Source: Cinclus cinclus (lineage: Eukaryota > Chordata > Aves > Passeriformes > Cinclidae). From it: 64,000 nucleotides of DNA. The position numbers and the translations under genes were made by a program. This document shows positions 1-13,039 of this stretch, in pieces. The stretch covers positions 96,303,324 to 96,367,323 of the forward strand of contig NC_085046.1 in assembly GCF_963662255.1 (NCBI RefSeq), given 5' to 3'. Under the pieces are notes generated by a model, which did no database searches, had not been told where the DNA came from, and worked only from the letters and a program-made list of their open reading frames with translations. Positions within the stretch are counted from its first letter, which is position 1, and each line of letters starts with the position of its first letter.

Positions 1-518
1 ATTAATCCCCATTTATTTATGTACTGCTATAGAACAAGAAGTCCCAGACTGAACTATTAATTTTAAATCAGTAAACATTTGCATATCAAAATAAGGAGTA
101 TAAAAGATTTTATGCAGCTGTCATTGTTAGAGTTTACCGTTGTGTAATATGTCATCAATATTGTTACTGAAATATTCCTGCATTAAGGGTCTCAACTAAT
201 CTGTGCTTGTCAAGCTTTGATCACTTAACAGTTATTACTGGGCTAAGATGCTAGATTGTTGTTCTGAGTACACATGGGGAAATTTTTCAACATGGCTATT
301 GTTATTTTACATTGCCTGCTTTTTTGTACCCAAGGGAAAAAACAAAAACAGACTTTGCAACATGAAGTATTAGTATTTGATTTGCTACTCATTAATACAC
401 AGGTTGAGGTCATAAACCAGCATGAATTCTTGCAAGGCATTTAATACAATCTTTGTAAATGTAATTTTATATTAAGAACCAGCTAGAAATTAAAATCTTG
501 GTGTTTTTTTCCTTTCAG
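1..518 (+). other. Last intron of the putative RTTN gene (partial)
   Basis: AT-rich non-coding sequence leading to a strong 3' splice site: a pyrimidine tract at about 503-516 followed by CAG at 516-518. I see no further exon here, so the preceding exon must lie left of the window. The identification depends on the exon that follows. Confidence 0.6.
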
Positions 519-601
519 GTTCTCCACAGCCAGAAGAAGATGAACTGCATGCCTACCATCTAAAATGTTTAGAGACTCTAGTGCAGCTTCTCGATTGTTA
601 A
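519..601 (+). CDS. RTTN: Terminal coding exon, probably RTTN (rotatin) C-terminus
   Basis: The exon begins right after a good acceptor (T-rich tract, CAG at 516-518). The first two bases finish a codon from the previous exon, then 26 codons run to TAA at 599-601. The other two frames stop within the exon. The tail is acidic and then helical (EEDELHAYHLKCLETLVQLL), in the style of an armadillo/HEAT-repeat end. Rotatin is a large ARM-like protein of the centrosome and ciliary basal body, needed for centriole elongation and left-right axis formation. I name RTTN mainly from context: the next genes are CD226 on the same strand and DOK6 on the opposite strand, as in mammals. I could not verify the C-terminal sequence from memory. 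A different gene is possible but would break the synteny. Confidence 0.6.
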
Positions 602-995
602 TGGTCAGTGTTAATGATTGTTAATCAGTCAGTTTCTCATGTTGAAATTGCACGGCTTGTTCAATGAGAGCCTGAAATTTGAAGAAAGCACTTCTGATGC
701 ACAGATCTGTGGCAGCAGCAGATCTGCTGTAGTAGAAATTTATCAAGCCTTTGAGGAAGGAGTTCATCACTTTGAACCAAAGAAATTGGACTGTATCTGG
801 TTCAAACTGTACTGTAATCCCAATGGGAAATTACAACTATGCTACTATGTAAAGTATGTACACAGAAGAAGGACTGTACAGGGGAAAAGATTTGAAAAAT
901 GAGTAATTTCCTTAAATTGTGTATTGAAATTGTTACTGTAAAGTATTAGAATTTCTGGTTAGAGTTGTTCTTAATAAAGGGGTTTTTAACTGAGA
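602..995 (+). other. RTTN: 3'UTR of the putative RTTN gene
   Basis: The sequence follows directly on the TAA at 599-601. A canonical AATAAA lies at 973-978, and a GT-rich stretch starts about 20-30 bases later (TTTGCTGTGAG, then TGCACAGTGTATG). That is the layout of a cleavage and polyadenylation site near 990-1000. The UTR would be about 390 bases long. A 94-codon frame at 618-902 lies wholly inside it and is treated as chance. Confidence 0.6.
973..978 (+). terminator. Polyadenylation signal AATAAA
   Basis: Exact AATAAA hexamer about 370 bases after the RTTN-like stop codon, with GT-rich sequence downstream. It is the first AATAAA after the stop, so it is the likely end of the transcript. 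Confidence 0.6.
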
Positions 996-3900
996 TCAGC
1001 ATTTGCTGTGAGTAAAGTAAAATTTTTAAGGTTGCAGGGGTGCACAGTGTATGATCAGATTCAAAAACTGAAAATGTTGGTAATTGTGGTGTCCTACACA
1101 TATTAGATACAGAACAGCAAGGTGAATGTTGTAGTTTTGAAGATTTCAGTTCAAATTGCTGCATGTTTTTTAAGATGCTAGCAGTTGAAAAAGAGCTCTC
1201 AATTGGTGATATTAGAGGTGACAGTTCTGTTAAGGTAGCAGTTTAATCAGGATATGGGATGTGTGTATCCATTTTAGTTACATTGCAACCGTGTAGAAAA
1301 TACTTGAATCAAAATCTGTTGGTTTCTAAAGACTTTGAATCTTTTGCTGGGGCAAATTCCCTCCTTTCCCCCATTATCCCAGCCCGTGTTGCTTTTGGAG
1401 TGCTACTATGTAACTATTCTTCTAAGCTTTTCAGTATTCTATGCTGAAAGAGTTTGAGAGAAAAATGCATTGGTGTCTGAGCACAACAGTTTTTCTGACG
1501 ATGCTTCTGGAGTATCTAACAGGGTGTTTTAATTTCCCTCAGCACATAAAGCTTTTATTTTATGTCAGAGTCAGATAGAAGTGAGCTAATTCAAAGCAAA
1601 ACCTGAATAACATTGCTAAGAATTATAGCAAGGCCATGTCTACCTGTAATTAGTCTTTTCTTCTTAACCAGGTGATGAAAGTATTTATTTTCTGCTGACC
1701 AAGTGGAATTTGGTTTATTTGTTTAGCAGTGCTTGTAAATTATGTGTGACTTGATATAATTCAGATGACCATAAGTGTGATGCTTATGGCTGGGTTAAGT
1801 CATTACTAGAAATGTAATTATTGGCTGGGTTAAATCATTAGTATAAATGTAATTATTGGCTGATCTCCCACCCCTCTCACCATACAAAGAGCAAGGATGG
1901 ACCACCAGAACTTGATTCTTTTCCACTTACTATGTTGTGTAATTACTCTATTTTGCAAAGCACTTGTTAAATGCTGTCATGCTCATCCCATGGTAATTAT
2001 TTCAAACACTCAGCTGCAGGTCAGGAGACAGCTCTGCAAGTCAGCATTTGCTGACTGGGCTTGGTAGTGTGAGGTCTCTTCCCCTATGACTACCAAGTGC
2101 TGAGTCTCTTTAGAGACTTGTGTTTCAGCATACTCACCCCAATGATCTCTCTCATAAATCAGTCACTAAGTCAAAATACAGATGGTTTGCCATTTTTTCT
2201 GTTTCAGAAAGACAAAAAATGACAGTGCTTAATGCAAAATGAATTCTAATGGAAGTAAACCACTCGTGCAAGGATGGCAAGAGCTCATTCAATGCAGAAA
2301 TGCACATGGAACTCATGAGGGGAGTGAGGGCTGCAGTTGCAAGTGCAAGTACAATATAATAAGGCCATAGAAGATCTGGATGCTTGTTTGCTATTAAACA
2401 TTTCTATTCTACTAAGCTGTGCTTGTTCTTGAAGAAACTATTCATATTGGATAATCTGGGCAAATTGCTAGTACATTTGTTGTTACTGTAAACCTTAGTG
2501 CTGTGTTTATCCCCAAAATGAGCTATTTTCTCAGTATCCTGCAATAATTTACAGTTGTGGGTAACAATTGTAGCCATGTCATAAGTAAATACTTATGTTT
2601 GGTGTTTCTATTCTGGAAAATCAATTATTTTTTTTTTTAATTCTAAGGACTAAAATCTATATTCACATTGTGAATAAGCTTTCCTCCTTCAAGATTAAGG
2701 AAAGGGCTTTATGTATTTGTTTGAAGGACAGCACTTCCTTCCATCACATTTTCTCTTAAAAACTAGGGACATAGAGTGGCTGCATCCTGCCTTCCTGCAT
2801 GTTAACATAGTGAGTTATAAAATGTAAATGACCCTATATTTCCTGTTCACTGGCTCTTAGACTACTATAAATAGCCTCACAATAACCTTTAGTCTTAATA
2901 GCTTTCACAGAAAAAGATTTACATAATTAGACTTCGTTCACAGTTAATTTCCAGATTTTGGAGATCCATCTGTCTTGAAGGATGGGGTATTTGTCATGTT
3001 TGTGTTTTCAAAGAAAATTAAATCCTTAAATACCTTCAAATTCTAAGACCTGTAAAATAATTTTTTACATTACAGAGGAAAGTGCAATTAAAGTGGAGAT
3101 GAATTCCCTGAATAAGCTGCAGAATTTAAAAGGTAATACTCAACTTTCATCTAGTTTCCCTAATAAAAGGCACAGCCATGCAAGCTAGGAGTCTCTTGAA
3201 AATCCTTATCCAGAAGAATTCAATTACCATTTGCACTAACTGCAGATATATCATGTTCTTACTTGGTTGCTTTATCTTTTATGATAAGCCTGTAATCAAG
3301 AAAGAAGTTATTAAATTCAAAAGAGGTAAGTGCATAAAATCCACTAAAAATGAGGCTTTCAGATTCTTTTTTTAAGATGGATGTGTCATCTAGTACATGC
3401 TCAAAACTTTCACAGAAATAATTTTCACTTAAGTAGGATAAAACTGTAGATTAAGCTTAAATAATTTCGTTTTGATTGTGTGTGTTCATGCAGATAGAGA
3501 CATTTAGTCATGACTTGCTGATGAAGTTTTCAAACCTTTGAGTAATAGGTTTTCAAGCCTACTTGAAAATCCTCAGGAAAAATACTTCATTTATGAGAAA
3601 GGGACTATTTTTTGCTCGTCCAGCAATTTGGACTTATGGATTCTCCTCACTCAGCAGCTACACATCCCTGGATGATGTTTTTCATTGATTCCTTTCCATA
3701 CCAAACTTGCAAATTACAGCAATTACGGGCTTGTGGCAGCAGTTCTGGCCAGACTGGGGAGGGGAGTTTTCTATACTGAGACTTCAGTCCTGCTTTTTTT
3801 CAGGATTTCCCTTGACTGTAAAGTAGAAGCTGCTGTGACAGCTTCTCAAATATGTTTTTCCTTCAGGGAAATGTTTTAATGTCTTCTAGGGGAAAAAAAC

Positions 3901-5720
3901 ATGGTTAGCAGCCACACAACAATTGCTGTCCCCTGGGGAGTTTGGGGCCACTCCATAGTTCACTTGAGGTTTCTTCTGGTTGCACAAAACAAGTGATTCC
4001 TTCAGCTCTCTCCAAGGTGGCTCCTAAAGTAATCATTCACAGCTCCACTGCTGAGATAGCAGTCATACTGCCATTGCTTTAGGACAGAGAAGGAGTTGTG
4101 GTAAATATAATTTCCCAACACTGCAATTCCGTGGGCTCCTCTCTTGGCTCCTGGGCTGCACTGTGAAAGATATTTTATCGCCTCACCATCATCATCTTTT
4201 TGTGATTACCTGACCTCATTCAGGAATTCTGTGTGGCCTCTGAGCACTTTAAGACCTGGTTAGTCTCCCTGTGTTGTAAACCATAAAGGTCTGTCCCCAT
4301 GATTTGAGGGTCAGAGCGTGCCCTCTGGCCTCAGTTCCAGCTGTTCTTGGGCACATCTTATTTTTATAACTCGTATTTTAGGTACTGAACATTAGCAGTA
4401 GGGGTTTTATAATTAAGTTTGGTATTCTCCCCTCCACTCCTCCTCCAATCCTCTCACCCACCACAACCTTTGCAAAAAAAAAAAAAAAAAGAAAAAGAAA
4501 ATAAAAATAAAAAAGAAAGGAAAACTGTATTTTCACTGGAAGAGAATTATTATACAGTTCATGCATCCAAAATCCTCATAAACAAAACTCATGGACCTAC
4601 CTTGAATGGTGAATCTGGATGTCATAATTTCAGTTTCTTGATTGCTTGCCAATAAGCCTATAATATAAATTTATAAGTTTTTAGATCCCAGTCCTTAGCA
4701 TTTACTATGTACATGTAAGTCTTTGCTGAGCAGAACACGGGATGGCAATTCTCAGTGCTTCACATACAGTACGTAACACATGACTTAGTTCACATATATG
4801 ACTTGCAAATTTCCACGGGTGTTGCACATCTTTCTTTAAAAACTCGGCTTTAGTAATATTTTCTAATTGAGTACATCTTCAGAATACTGACCTGGAGTCG
4901 AAATACAAATGAGATCAGCTTCAGCAGCAGGGAATGCTTTTATACTTAAATACTTTCACCAAAATATCCTTCACTAACCCTAAGTGGCAGTGCAGAGCTT
5001 CACAGAGACACAGCAGAGCATGAGATTGGGGAGGATGACCTCAGCCTGTGGCCCAGTATCTTAAAACAGATTGGGAGTTACAGGATCACCTGTGTCTGTG
5101 TTTTACATCCAGGGAGTAATAAAATGCACATTATTAGGAACTTTCTGGTCAGTCTAGATATGTCTGCTAACTGTGCTAATTTTCTGTGTTATGCTGCATC
5201 ACAGGCTGTCATTGACTTCAGACATCAGTTAGTTATCTGAACAAAAAAATCCCAACAAACCAAACAAAGGAACCCAAAAATAACTCTTTTGAGGGAATAC
5301 AGTTGTCATTTGTATTGACATCTAGGTAAGTTGAGAAAGATGCACTCTCAACTGGGGCAACACCAATCAATGTGCAAGCATCAGCATAGCAGTGCTCATC
5401 ACATAAATACAAGCTTAAAGTCTTGTAGACGAGCTCTAAGTGATTACACTCCTGAGGTGGGTTTCACCAAATCAGGCTCAGGAAAATTGTTTTTGGTTTC
5501 CATTCTAGGACTTCGTAACTGAGGATTTGCAGAAGGACTTTCTCGTGTTGCTGTGGCAGCTGGAGAATGACTCACTCCTCCTCAGCCAGAATTTTTCTTG
5601 CCCATTAGGATATTTTCCAGAAAGATGTCTTTAACAGTTGAGTAACAGTACCTGAATAAAAACTTTTAGTTGCTTCCAATTAAGACTACTCTATCTGAAT
5701 CTCGAGTTTGGTGAACAGGG
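996..5720. other. Intergenic sequence, no gene recognised
   Basis: AT-rich unique-looking DNA after the RTTN-like poly(A) site. It holds a short tandem duplication at 1788-1857 and an A-rich tract near 4474-4515. The longest open frames are under 80 codons and lack splice sites or recognisable motifs. I see no transposon here that I can name. Confidence 0.6.
1788..1857. repeat. Tandem duplication, two 35-bp units
   Basis: Unit 1 (1788-1822) and unit 2 (1823-1857) both start GGCTGGGTTAA and end ATGTAATTATT, differing at a handful of positions. A third partial unit begins GGCTGAT at 1858. This is a local minisatellite-like duplication with no obvious function. Confidence 0.85.
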
Positions 5721-5780
5721 CTTGGACTACGTGATCTTCAGAGGTCTCTTCCAACCCTAACAATTTCATGATTCTGTGAG
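5721..5780 (+). mobile_element. CR1 LINE 3' end fragment (sense)
   Basis: A stretch of about 60 bases matches the conserved CR1 3' terminus as I remember it: CTTGGACTACGTGATCTTCA, then GGTCTCTTCCAACCC, ending in the ATTCTGTG-type octamer near 5771. CR1 is the dominant avian LINE. Its copies are usually 5' truncated, so only the 3' end remains. It reads 5'->3' on the plus strand. Confidence 0.85.
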
Positions 5781-8700
5781 TCCTGTAGATCTAACGGGCT
5801 TTAGTGCCTATATGATTAATCTGCAGTTTCAAAGCTTTTTATTAAAAATGGCAAATAACTGAGAAGTTTCAAGGGCTAGCCCAAGCTGCTCCTGCAGGTA
5901 GCAGCAGTGCCACTGGAATTCTCTTTTTTTCTGAAAGTTTTGGTGTGATTTTTCATCTGTTTGTGTAAATTACGACATCAGCTGCTCATTAGTCCACAGC
6001 TCAGGAGACTGTTTTTAGAATCTCTGTTGTTATTGCTTCATGCCTGCAAGATGTACAGTTTCCAGCATTAAAAATAAGTTTAAAAAAAGGAATATTAAAT
6101 TTACCTGCATGCTGATTTCTGACCTAATAACTGCTACTCTGGAGTGAAAAATCTTGCATTGTCCAAAATCATTCTGCAATAATTAAAGGTTTTCAAGGCA
6201 TGCCTGAAAAAAAATGCATATAAATACAAGAGAAGGAGTGGATCCATACAGCAGGAGGTTGCCAGCAGCTGGCAAAGCCTGTGGGGAGCTTTTGGGGGTC
6301 TGTGCAGCCTGTGGCTGCCTCTCTGTCTCAGGAGATTTATAGCAGAAAAATTCTCTCTGCTCACTTTGAGTGTTTGTTGACAGTAATTTGCCATTGTATT
6401 GTTTCTATTTATTACATTTATCATATAATGACAGCAATCCTCCCTCTTTATTTTGAATAAAGCAAATATTTTTACACAGTATTATGGGGCAATATGATTG
6501 AGGAGTCACAAAAATACCTTAGATATTGTTTCTAAAGCTAATTTTTGTAGCAAGTTTGCCTCCTGTAAAAACAAAATGAGGAAAAAAACCTGTAGCACAG
6601 CAATGGATTATATAAGGATTTGTATTCTTCTGTGAGTATTATGGAGTCTGTATGTGGTTAAACATGGAGTTTAATGTTGTGGGATTTCTTCAATCTGCTT
6701 TTCAAAATACAGTATGACAAACAGCATGGAATTTTATTTTTTTTGGAAGTAACAACAACTGATTTTATGACGCAAATGACCATAAAAATCAATAGAAAAA
6801 TCTAATTTTAGGTGGTGTCTGACTAGGTCCCAGCAGGGGAAACGTTATTGTATGGACAAAGTCACTGAAGAATATAGCAGGAATTGAGGTCAAAATGTAA
6901 TCACCCAGAACACAGTTCTTCAGGGTGGATTATTTTATTCTCTCTCTGAACTGAAATACCTTCTAATGGTAACAAATCTCCTTATCCTGTGCTGGGAGTG
7001 TATTTGCCATAATGTATTAGAAGAAAGATCCTTAACAGCCTACGTACTTCTTCATATGATTCTCGAAAATGTTATGTGCTTTCTCTCCAACATGCTGGAA
7101 TAACTTTATTTTCAGTTAGAGACAAAATGGCCACATGGAAGGAGTGGTAGGTGGTAAGTGCTAAACTAAGGGTTTGAAATCTAACTAAAACTGAACATTT
7201 AAAGAAATAGAAAACAAGAAGTAAGAGAGATAAAGAGACAAAAAAGAAACATTAAAACAGGTAAAATAGCCTGGTACTGTAGAAAATCAGTTCAAAAAAA
7301 ACATAGCTATAAACACCTGTGAAAACAGCAACTTGCTGTGCCATCATAGTTTGTTTGAATTTCAATTATTTAATCTTTATTTTCTTTTTTTGTTGTGTTT
7401 TTGTTTAGCAACAATCTAAGATATGTTCCATTGCTGCTGTTCTAGCAACTTTTGTGGACTCTTATTCTACAAATGGCAGTTTTGTGCCAAACACTTCAAT
7501 GTTGCATCTTTTTATGCTAACATGATTACAGTAGGTTAAGGGGTGGTTTATTTTTTTTTTAAATACCAGTGTAATATTATTAATATTGACACTCTTACAA
7601 ATGTACCATGAAGAGCTGACTCCTGTGTGTGTTCACCTTCTCATGTATGAATGAAACAGCCAGGCTGGCTCCTCATGGCTGCTTCTCTCTAGCCATCAGT
7701 GCATGTTATTGCTGCATTCCAAAGGAGTTCATTTCTTCATACAGAAATCTCCCCTTCCCCAGCAGAAGAAGTATAATCTATGTTTTGGTGAAGTCATTGG
7801 AAAATTCTTACTTGGTGATGTTAAGGATAAGATTTGTCTAGTTTTATTAAATTTCAATTACTGGGATTTTTCTTGCATCTATAAGTACACCAACCATGAC
7901 AGCCTATTTCGTATGTGGCAGAAGGTCACGTAAGTGTCAGAAATTTCTGTTAGCAGAAGTAATTAATACTGTCAAAATCTTTTCAGAAAAGCAAACTGAG
8001 AGCTATTTAAGATGCTTTTAATGCTACCCGTCCTGTACAAAGAATTACTAATATCAGAATGCCAGAAAATTGTATCTTTGTTCTCAGAAGTATTTATTCA
8101 CCTTTTGATGAATTCATTCAGCAGCTATCTCCTGTATATAATTTTATATGTATTTATTTGAAGCAATAGATTTTCTACTTTTATGAAAGGGGGACGCCTA
8201 TGTATTCTTCTCAGGCTTGGCAGAGATGAAAAGATGCAAGAGTTTTGGTTGTGTAAAAAAAGACGATGGAGAAATCATGTCCAGGAAATATCATTTACTG
8301 TTATCTACAACAAGGACAACAAAAAACAGCACACAAAGCTTAAATCCCAGGAATCCACGGGCAAAATACAGCTATAACTACATAGTGTATCTTTCATTTT
8401 ATGTTTTGAAAAATAATAAACCATAATAATAATTCTACATAGCCACATTTCCCGTTACAAAATATATATGGATTGCAATGGATACAAACACTGATGAAAG
8501 TAAGCTGAAAAATGCAATTTTGGTCCTGGATCCAGGATGTTTGTGTGAATAAACCAAAACCTGAGTTTGTGTGTGTGATAGTCCACCATGTGCATGAAGA
8601 GCCCTCTCCCATTTGATCTTTAGGAACTAACTGCCTGCTAAGTCAAGGTCTCTGGTTATTTCTGATCAACCTGAATGCAGACAAGCAGCTCTTTATAACT

Positions 8701-8929
8701 GCCCTAGCATGGTTTACCTCAGATTATCTCCTGAAATTCCTGTCTGCCTAATGCATCAGATTATTCTGGTAAGCCTTTGAACACTAACACATCATAAATT
8801 CAGATCACTACCTTTTAAAAGATCTCTCTAACAGAAATACAAAAAATACCCACTAAAAATAGGAGGACAAAATTGTACAAAAAGAAATAATCTGCTGTTT
8901 TCCCACTTTGAGTGAATCAAAATCACGGA
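5781..8929. other. Intergenic sequence, no gene recognised
   Basis: AT-rich non-coding DNA between two CR1 copies. Short open frames up to about 96 codons overlap one another on both strands and show no conserved motif. I see no RNA gene or named repeat. Confidence 0.55.
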
Positions 8930-9330
8930 AGCACAGAATCTTTTAGGCTGGAGAATACCTTCAAATCATCAAGTTCAACCTCTGACCATTCACCACCCTG
9001 TCAATTAGACCATGACAGTAAGTGCCACATCCAGCTAGCTCTTGAATGCTTCCGAAGGTGGTGACTTCAACACCTCCCTGGGCAATTTGTTGCAATGCTT
9101 AACAAGCTTTTCCATTAAGAAATTCTTCCTTATATCCAACCTGAACCTCTGCTGGTGCAGTTTGAGGCCATGTCCTCTCATCCTGGTTGTCTGGGAGAAG
9201 GGGCCAACCCCCACCTGCCCGAAACCTCCTTTCAGGAAGTTGTAGAGAGTGATAAGGTCTCCCCTGAGCCTCCTTTTCTCCAGGCTAAAAAATCCCAGCT
9301 TCCTCAGCTGCTCCTTGCTTGGCTCAGTCT
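8930..9330 (-). mobile_element. CR1 LINE fragment (antisense), about 400 bp
   Basis: The plus strand starts with the complement of the CR1 3' terminus (CACAGAATCTTTTAGGCTGG). It continues through familiar CR1 landmarks such as CACCTCCCTGGGCAATTTGT, TTGAGGCCATGTCCTCTCAT, AGAGAGTGATAAGGTCTCCC and TTCTCCAGGCTAAAAAATCC. The element is therefore on the minus strand, truncated at its 5' end near 9330. The C-terminal reverse transcriptase region is not reached. Substitutions are scattered, so it is an old, dead copy. Confidence 0.95.
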
Positions 9331-12300
9331 CTAGAAGACATATGTGTTGTATTTAAACTGACAGGGGCTTTGCACATGATTTCGACTAAGGGGAGTTCAA
9401 TTCAACCATCAAAATAAGAATATCATATATTTGACTGATGGCAGCATCAATATGTTAGGGTGGTTATGTTTGGATCGTTGATAAGCAGCTATGCTACTTC
9501 ACAGGCATTCCTATGGATCATACATGTTATTTATAAAAACTTGTCACAGATTAGTGCCTCTTGTTATGAACATACCAATGAAACAAAAGATCTATGCAGT
9601 CACAATCATTCAATTTAAAAGTTAAGCCTAAATGACTTGTGATAATTTTTCAAGGGGTGCTCTGAAACCCTATAGATGTAATTAAACTTTCAGCTTCTTA
9701 GAAATTGGTGAACAAAATTACAGGCTATATTTTGGAAAATCAAGAAAAATCTCTGATATTCCTTCTCAAACTGAAGACACTAATTGAGAATATGACTCAC
9801 CACAGCTTTATGTCAGTATAAATATCATTGATTTCTTTGGAACTACATTAGCATAAAACAGATGTAATATGTTGCAGTGGATCAGGCAGGAGTTTATGGC
9901 ACAATTATGCTACTTCTACTAAAACAAATGATTGCAGCAGATATTCCTTGGCTACGTTTATTCACAGTTGACTGTGATACCTTTCTTGTAAAAGCTCTAC
10001 TGTTTTGTTTGACTTTGTCTAAACAAATGAAGTTCTGCAAAGCAACAAAATGCACAAGAAATATCTCTCCTGAATTTTAGTAGGAAAGGGAATTCTATTT
10101 GAGGATTGTTATTTATCAGTCCATTTTGAGTGGAAAGGTAAAAGAAGCCCAAACTAATGCCAAAAATACCCACTTTAATTCATTACAATAGAATAGAATT
10201 TTAATTTTTTTCTTCATATTTTGGTTATTTTTTCGTTTCATTGCATATATAAAGATTTGACAGGATGTAGTTGTTTTTGCATACTTTCTGTGTCATTCTT
10301 AAACCCTTTCCGAGGTTCAGACTGGGCAGAATTTAATTCATGATTCATTCAAAAGTTTGCTAGCAAATGGTTTTTTGTTTTTTATTTTGAATATACCGAA
10401 GCAGGGCAAATTTAGGGGAAGAGTTCACGTGTTTTTTCTTAACAATGCTTCTTTCAAGGGGGAGTTTGTGTGGTCGGTGTTTTAGCTCTTCCAACCTTTG
10501 AAACCAGTCCAAGATCAAAAAGTGGAAAAGAAAGAAGTGGCCATGCATTCTTCCAAGGCATTTGTCTGGAAACCAGGATATTTGTGCTTGGCATTTGGTG
10601 TTTGGGGTGGTTTTACTTGCTTTTTGTTTTCTCTTTCTATGTGTGTTTGTGTGTGTAGAGGGGAGATTTTAGATAGCATTGTCTGCTTGAGTTGATCTTG
10701 TAGGAGAGATGTGCACTATCAGAAAATGATTAACTGTCACTTTGCTGTTTACCAAGCTTTTTCCCAATAAAGGGAAACAAAAAGGGCTTAAGACAAAGAA
10801 GATGCATGAGATAACTTTGCTAGAAAGGCCACCTTTCAGGTCCTGGATACATCAACAAAAAAGGGTTAAGGATGCCATATAGAAAAGACACATTGTTTGC
10901 TCTCTTTAACTTTTTGCCTCGATTTTGAAGGCCATTTAAAAACTCATAAGCTTCTTTGCCTTATAAAAGTTAGAGGTCTTTCTCGGAGAAATTTCTGATC
11001 TGACAACATCTTGTAATTAAGGATAGTCTCATCCTCAAGTGAACTGCCTCTGCAGGAAGTTTTCACATCCAGGCTGTATTTGAGGGCATTTGAGCTCTGT
11101 AAACCTCTGCCAGAAAGAGAAAAAAATCCAGCAACATTCATTTCCTTAAACAGACTTTTAACAGGGCTTTTTTAGCAGCATGATGGACATAAAAAGAAGT
11201 GTTGACCTAGGAAAAGGATAATTCAGGAAGAAAAATAGGAGTATGAGGATGGCTGTACTCTGAAACAGAAAGTTCCATTTCCTGTCCCAAAACCAGATTT
11301 TTGTGAGAACCTTGAAGCCTTTCTGCTTTGATTTTTCTTTCATTAAATGAAACTTGCATGTTTCTGCAAAAAACATCACTTTTTTGCAAACGAATAAAGT
11401 CAGAGATTTCAGTAGGAATACAAAAAGTAAATGGAAAGAAATAAACATCGTTAACTACGCAGTATTAGTACATTATTACTTTGAGACCCAAATTTACTTT
11501 ACTAAATTCTTTTGTGATTTAGGTTTTTTCATATATTTCAAATGTTTTCTTTCATGTTATTACTGGATAGAAATTAATAATCTACTTGTCAGCAGATTTT
11601 GAATACAAATCCAGTACTATTTTCCTATAATAAAAATAGAAGAATTAATAAAATATTTCTAAGTAATTTTCTGATACCTTATTGACCTAATCAGTAGCAG
11701 ACATTTACAGCCAAGATCACTGAACAGAAAAGGCTTAGATTGAAGAAAAATGTGTGGTGATAATTTTTATCATTAAGCAGTCATGTAAATAAAAATATAT
11801 AAAATTATTTAATATAAATTAATTGCAAATACAAATAAATAAAAATCCAAAATAAATTAATATTTGATTGGTTTATTTATTGGGATTTTCTCTCCCTTTT
11901 TAAAGTAGATTGGCTTTTTCAATTGTCTTTACAAGTATCTTCACTTTTCCATCCTTCACATCCATTCACTTTTTGTTTTATATAAATGCAGAGGAATAAT
12001 CTGAATGGCTGCTTTAAGGGTTTCCCCTTCACACTCAGATGAACTTCCCTCAAGTTTGATAAGTCCAGGCAGACACTCCGGCCCTGAACACATCAAAGGA
12101 GTTACTCACACATTGAATTTGAAAATTCCACAAACTTTCTTATCTCCTACCAACACACCTTTCACTTGAGAATTGGTAGCCCTAGCGCTTCATGGTGTTC
12201 AAAAATTTCTCAGCAGTGGTGCTTCTTCCACTGCTCAAATCAGACATTTTTACCATTAGAACATCTCACCATTAGCCATCTGTCACTGAATGCATCCTCT

Positions 12301-12399
12301 ACAGGTTCAGATGACACCCGATACACAGGTATAATCTCCCTGAAAAAGATGTGAAAATGCTCTGCTCTTAGTGCCCTCTAACCATGACATCACAGTGTC
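9331..12399. other. Intergenic sequence, no gene recognised
   Basis: AT-rich non-coding DNA, especially 11760-11880, which is nearly all A/T. There is a short TG-rich run near 10635-10656. No exon, RNA gene or transposon was recognised. Confidence 0.55.
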
Positions 12400-12420
12400 A
12401 CAGCTTAACTCCATCCGGGA

Positions 12421-12640
12421 GCTCATCCCCACACAACCACTTGCTCACTTCCCAGCCAGGGGGATCAGGGAGAGAATTGGAAGGGTACAAAAGCTACAAA
12501 ACTCAAACGTGGTTTGAGAGAAGAGAGTTTAATGGGAAAAGCAAAAGCTGTGTGTGCAAGCAAAGGAATCAGGGAATCCATTCCCCACTTCCCATAGCCA
12601 GGCATGTTCAGCCCTCTCCAGGTGCATTCCGTCTGGCTGA
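12421..12640 (-). mobile_element. LTR-like fragment of an avian endogenous retrovirus, left arm
   Basis: The segment resembles a class of LTR common in songbird genomes. It has a G-rich block and GGGAGAGAATTGGAAGGGTA (12468-12487), an AAAACTC...GTGGTTTGAGA...AGTTTAATGGGAAAAGC block (12498-12545), and a CACTTCCCATAGCCAGGCA block near 12586. The family assignment and strand are from memory and uncertain. No gag, pol or env coding sequence was recognised nearby. It looks like an old solitary or truncated LTR. Confidence 0.5.
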
Positions 12641-12914
12641 GAAGGAGTTAGTTTTTCCACAGCAGCCCTCACAGTGCTGTGCAGGACTGATAGCATCTGC
12701 ACCCACCAAACTACACCCCTGAATATACCTCTGGGGATACCTGGAACTCAGACCGTAAGTTCTGCTGCTGTGACAAGAACTGGAGATAAGCTAAAGTGGC
12801 TGCTGTTGTCTGAGTGTTACCTCAGACCCAAGGGGAGGTGTAGTGGTGATCATTTGCACATGAATTTGCTCACCTCTCCTGTAAACTTTTGCTATTAATG
12901 TTGTTACTGCTACT

Positions 12915-13035
12915 GTTTGTTTTCTTATCTCATTGCTGTTTCCAGTAAGCTGTTCTTGTCTCAACCCCTGATCTTTACCTCTTGTGCCTCCAATTCTCCT
13001 CTCCAGTCCAATGCAGGGGAGGGGGAAATGAGAAC
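12915..13035 (+). mobile_element. LTR-like fragment, inverted right arm
   Basis: The reverse complement of 12943-13031 reads through the same landmarks as 12443-12545: a G-rich block, GAGAATTGGAGGCACAAGAG, a GGTTGAGACAAGAACAG block and CTTACTGGAAACAGCAA. The two segments are thus diverged inverted copies of one LTR-like sequence separated by about 400 bases. Alternatively each came from a separate insertion. Confidence 0.5.
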
Positions 13036-13039
13036 ACTG

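Noticed and set aside
12384..12722. 112-codon frame
   Set aside because: It overlaps the LTR-like fragment and has no retroviral or host domain.
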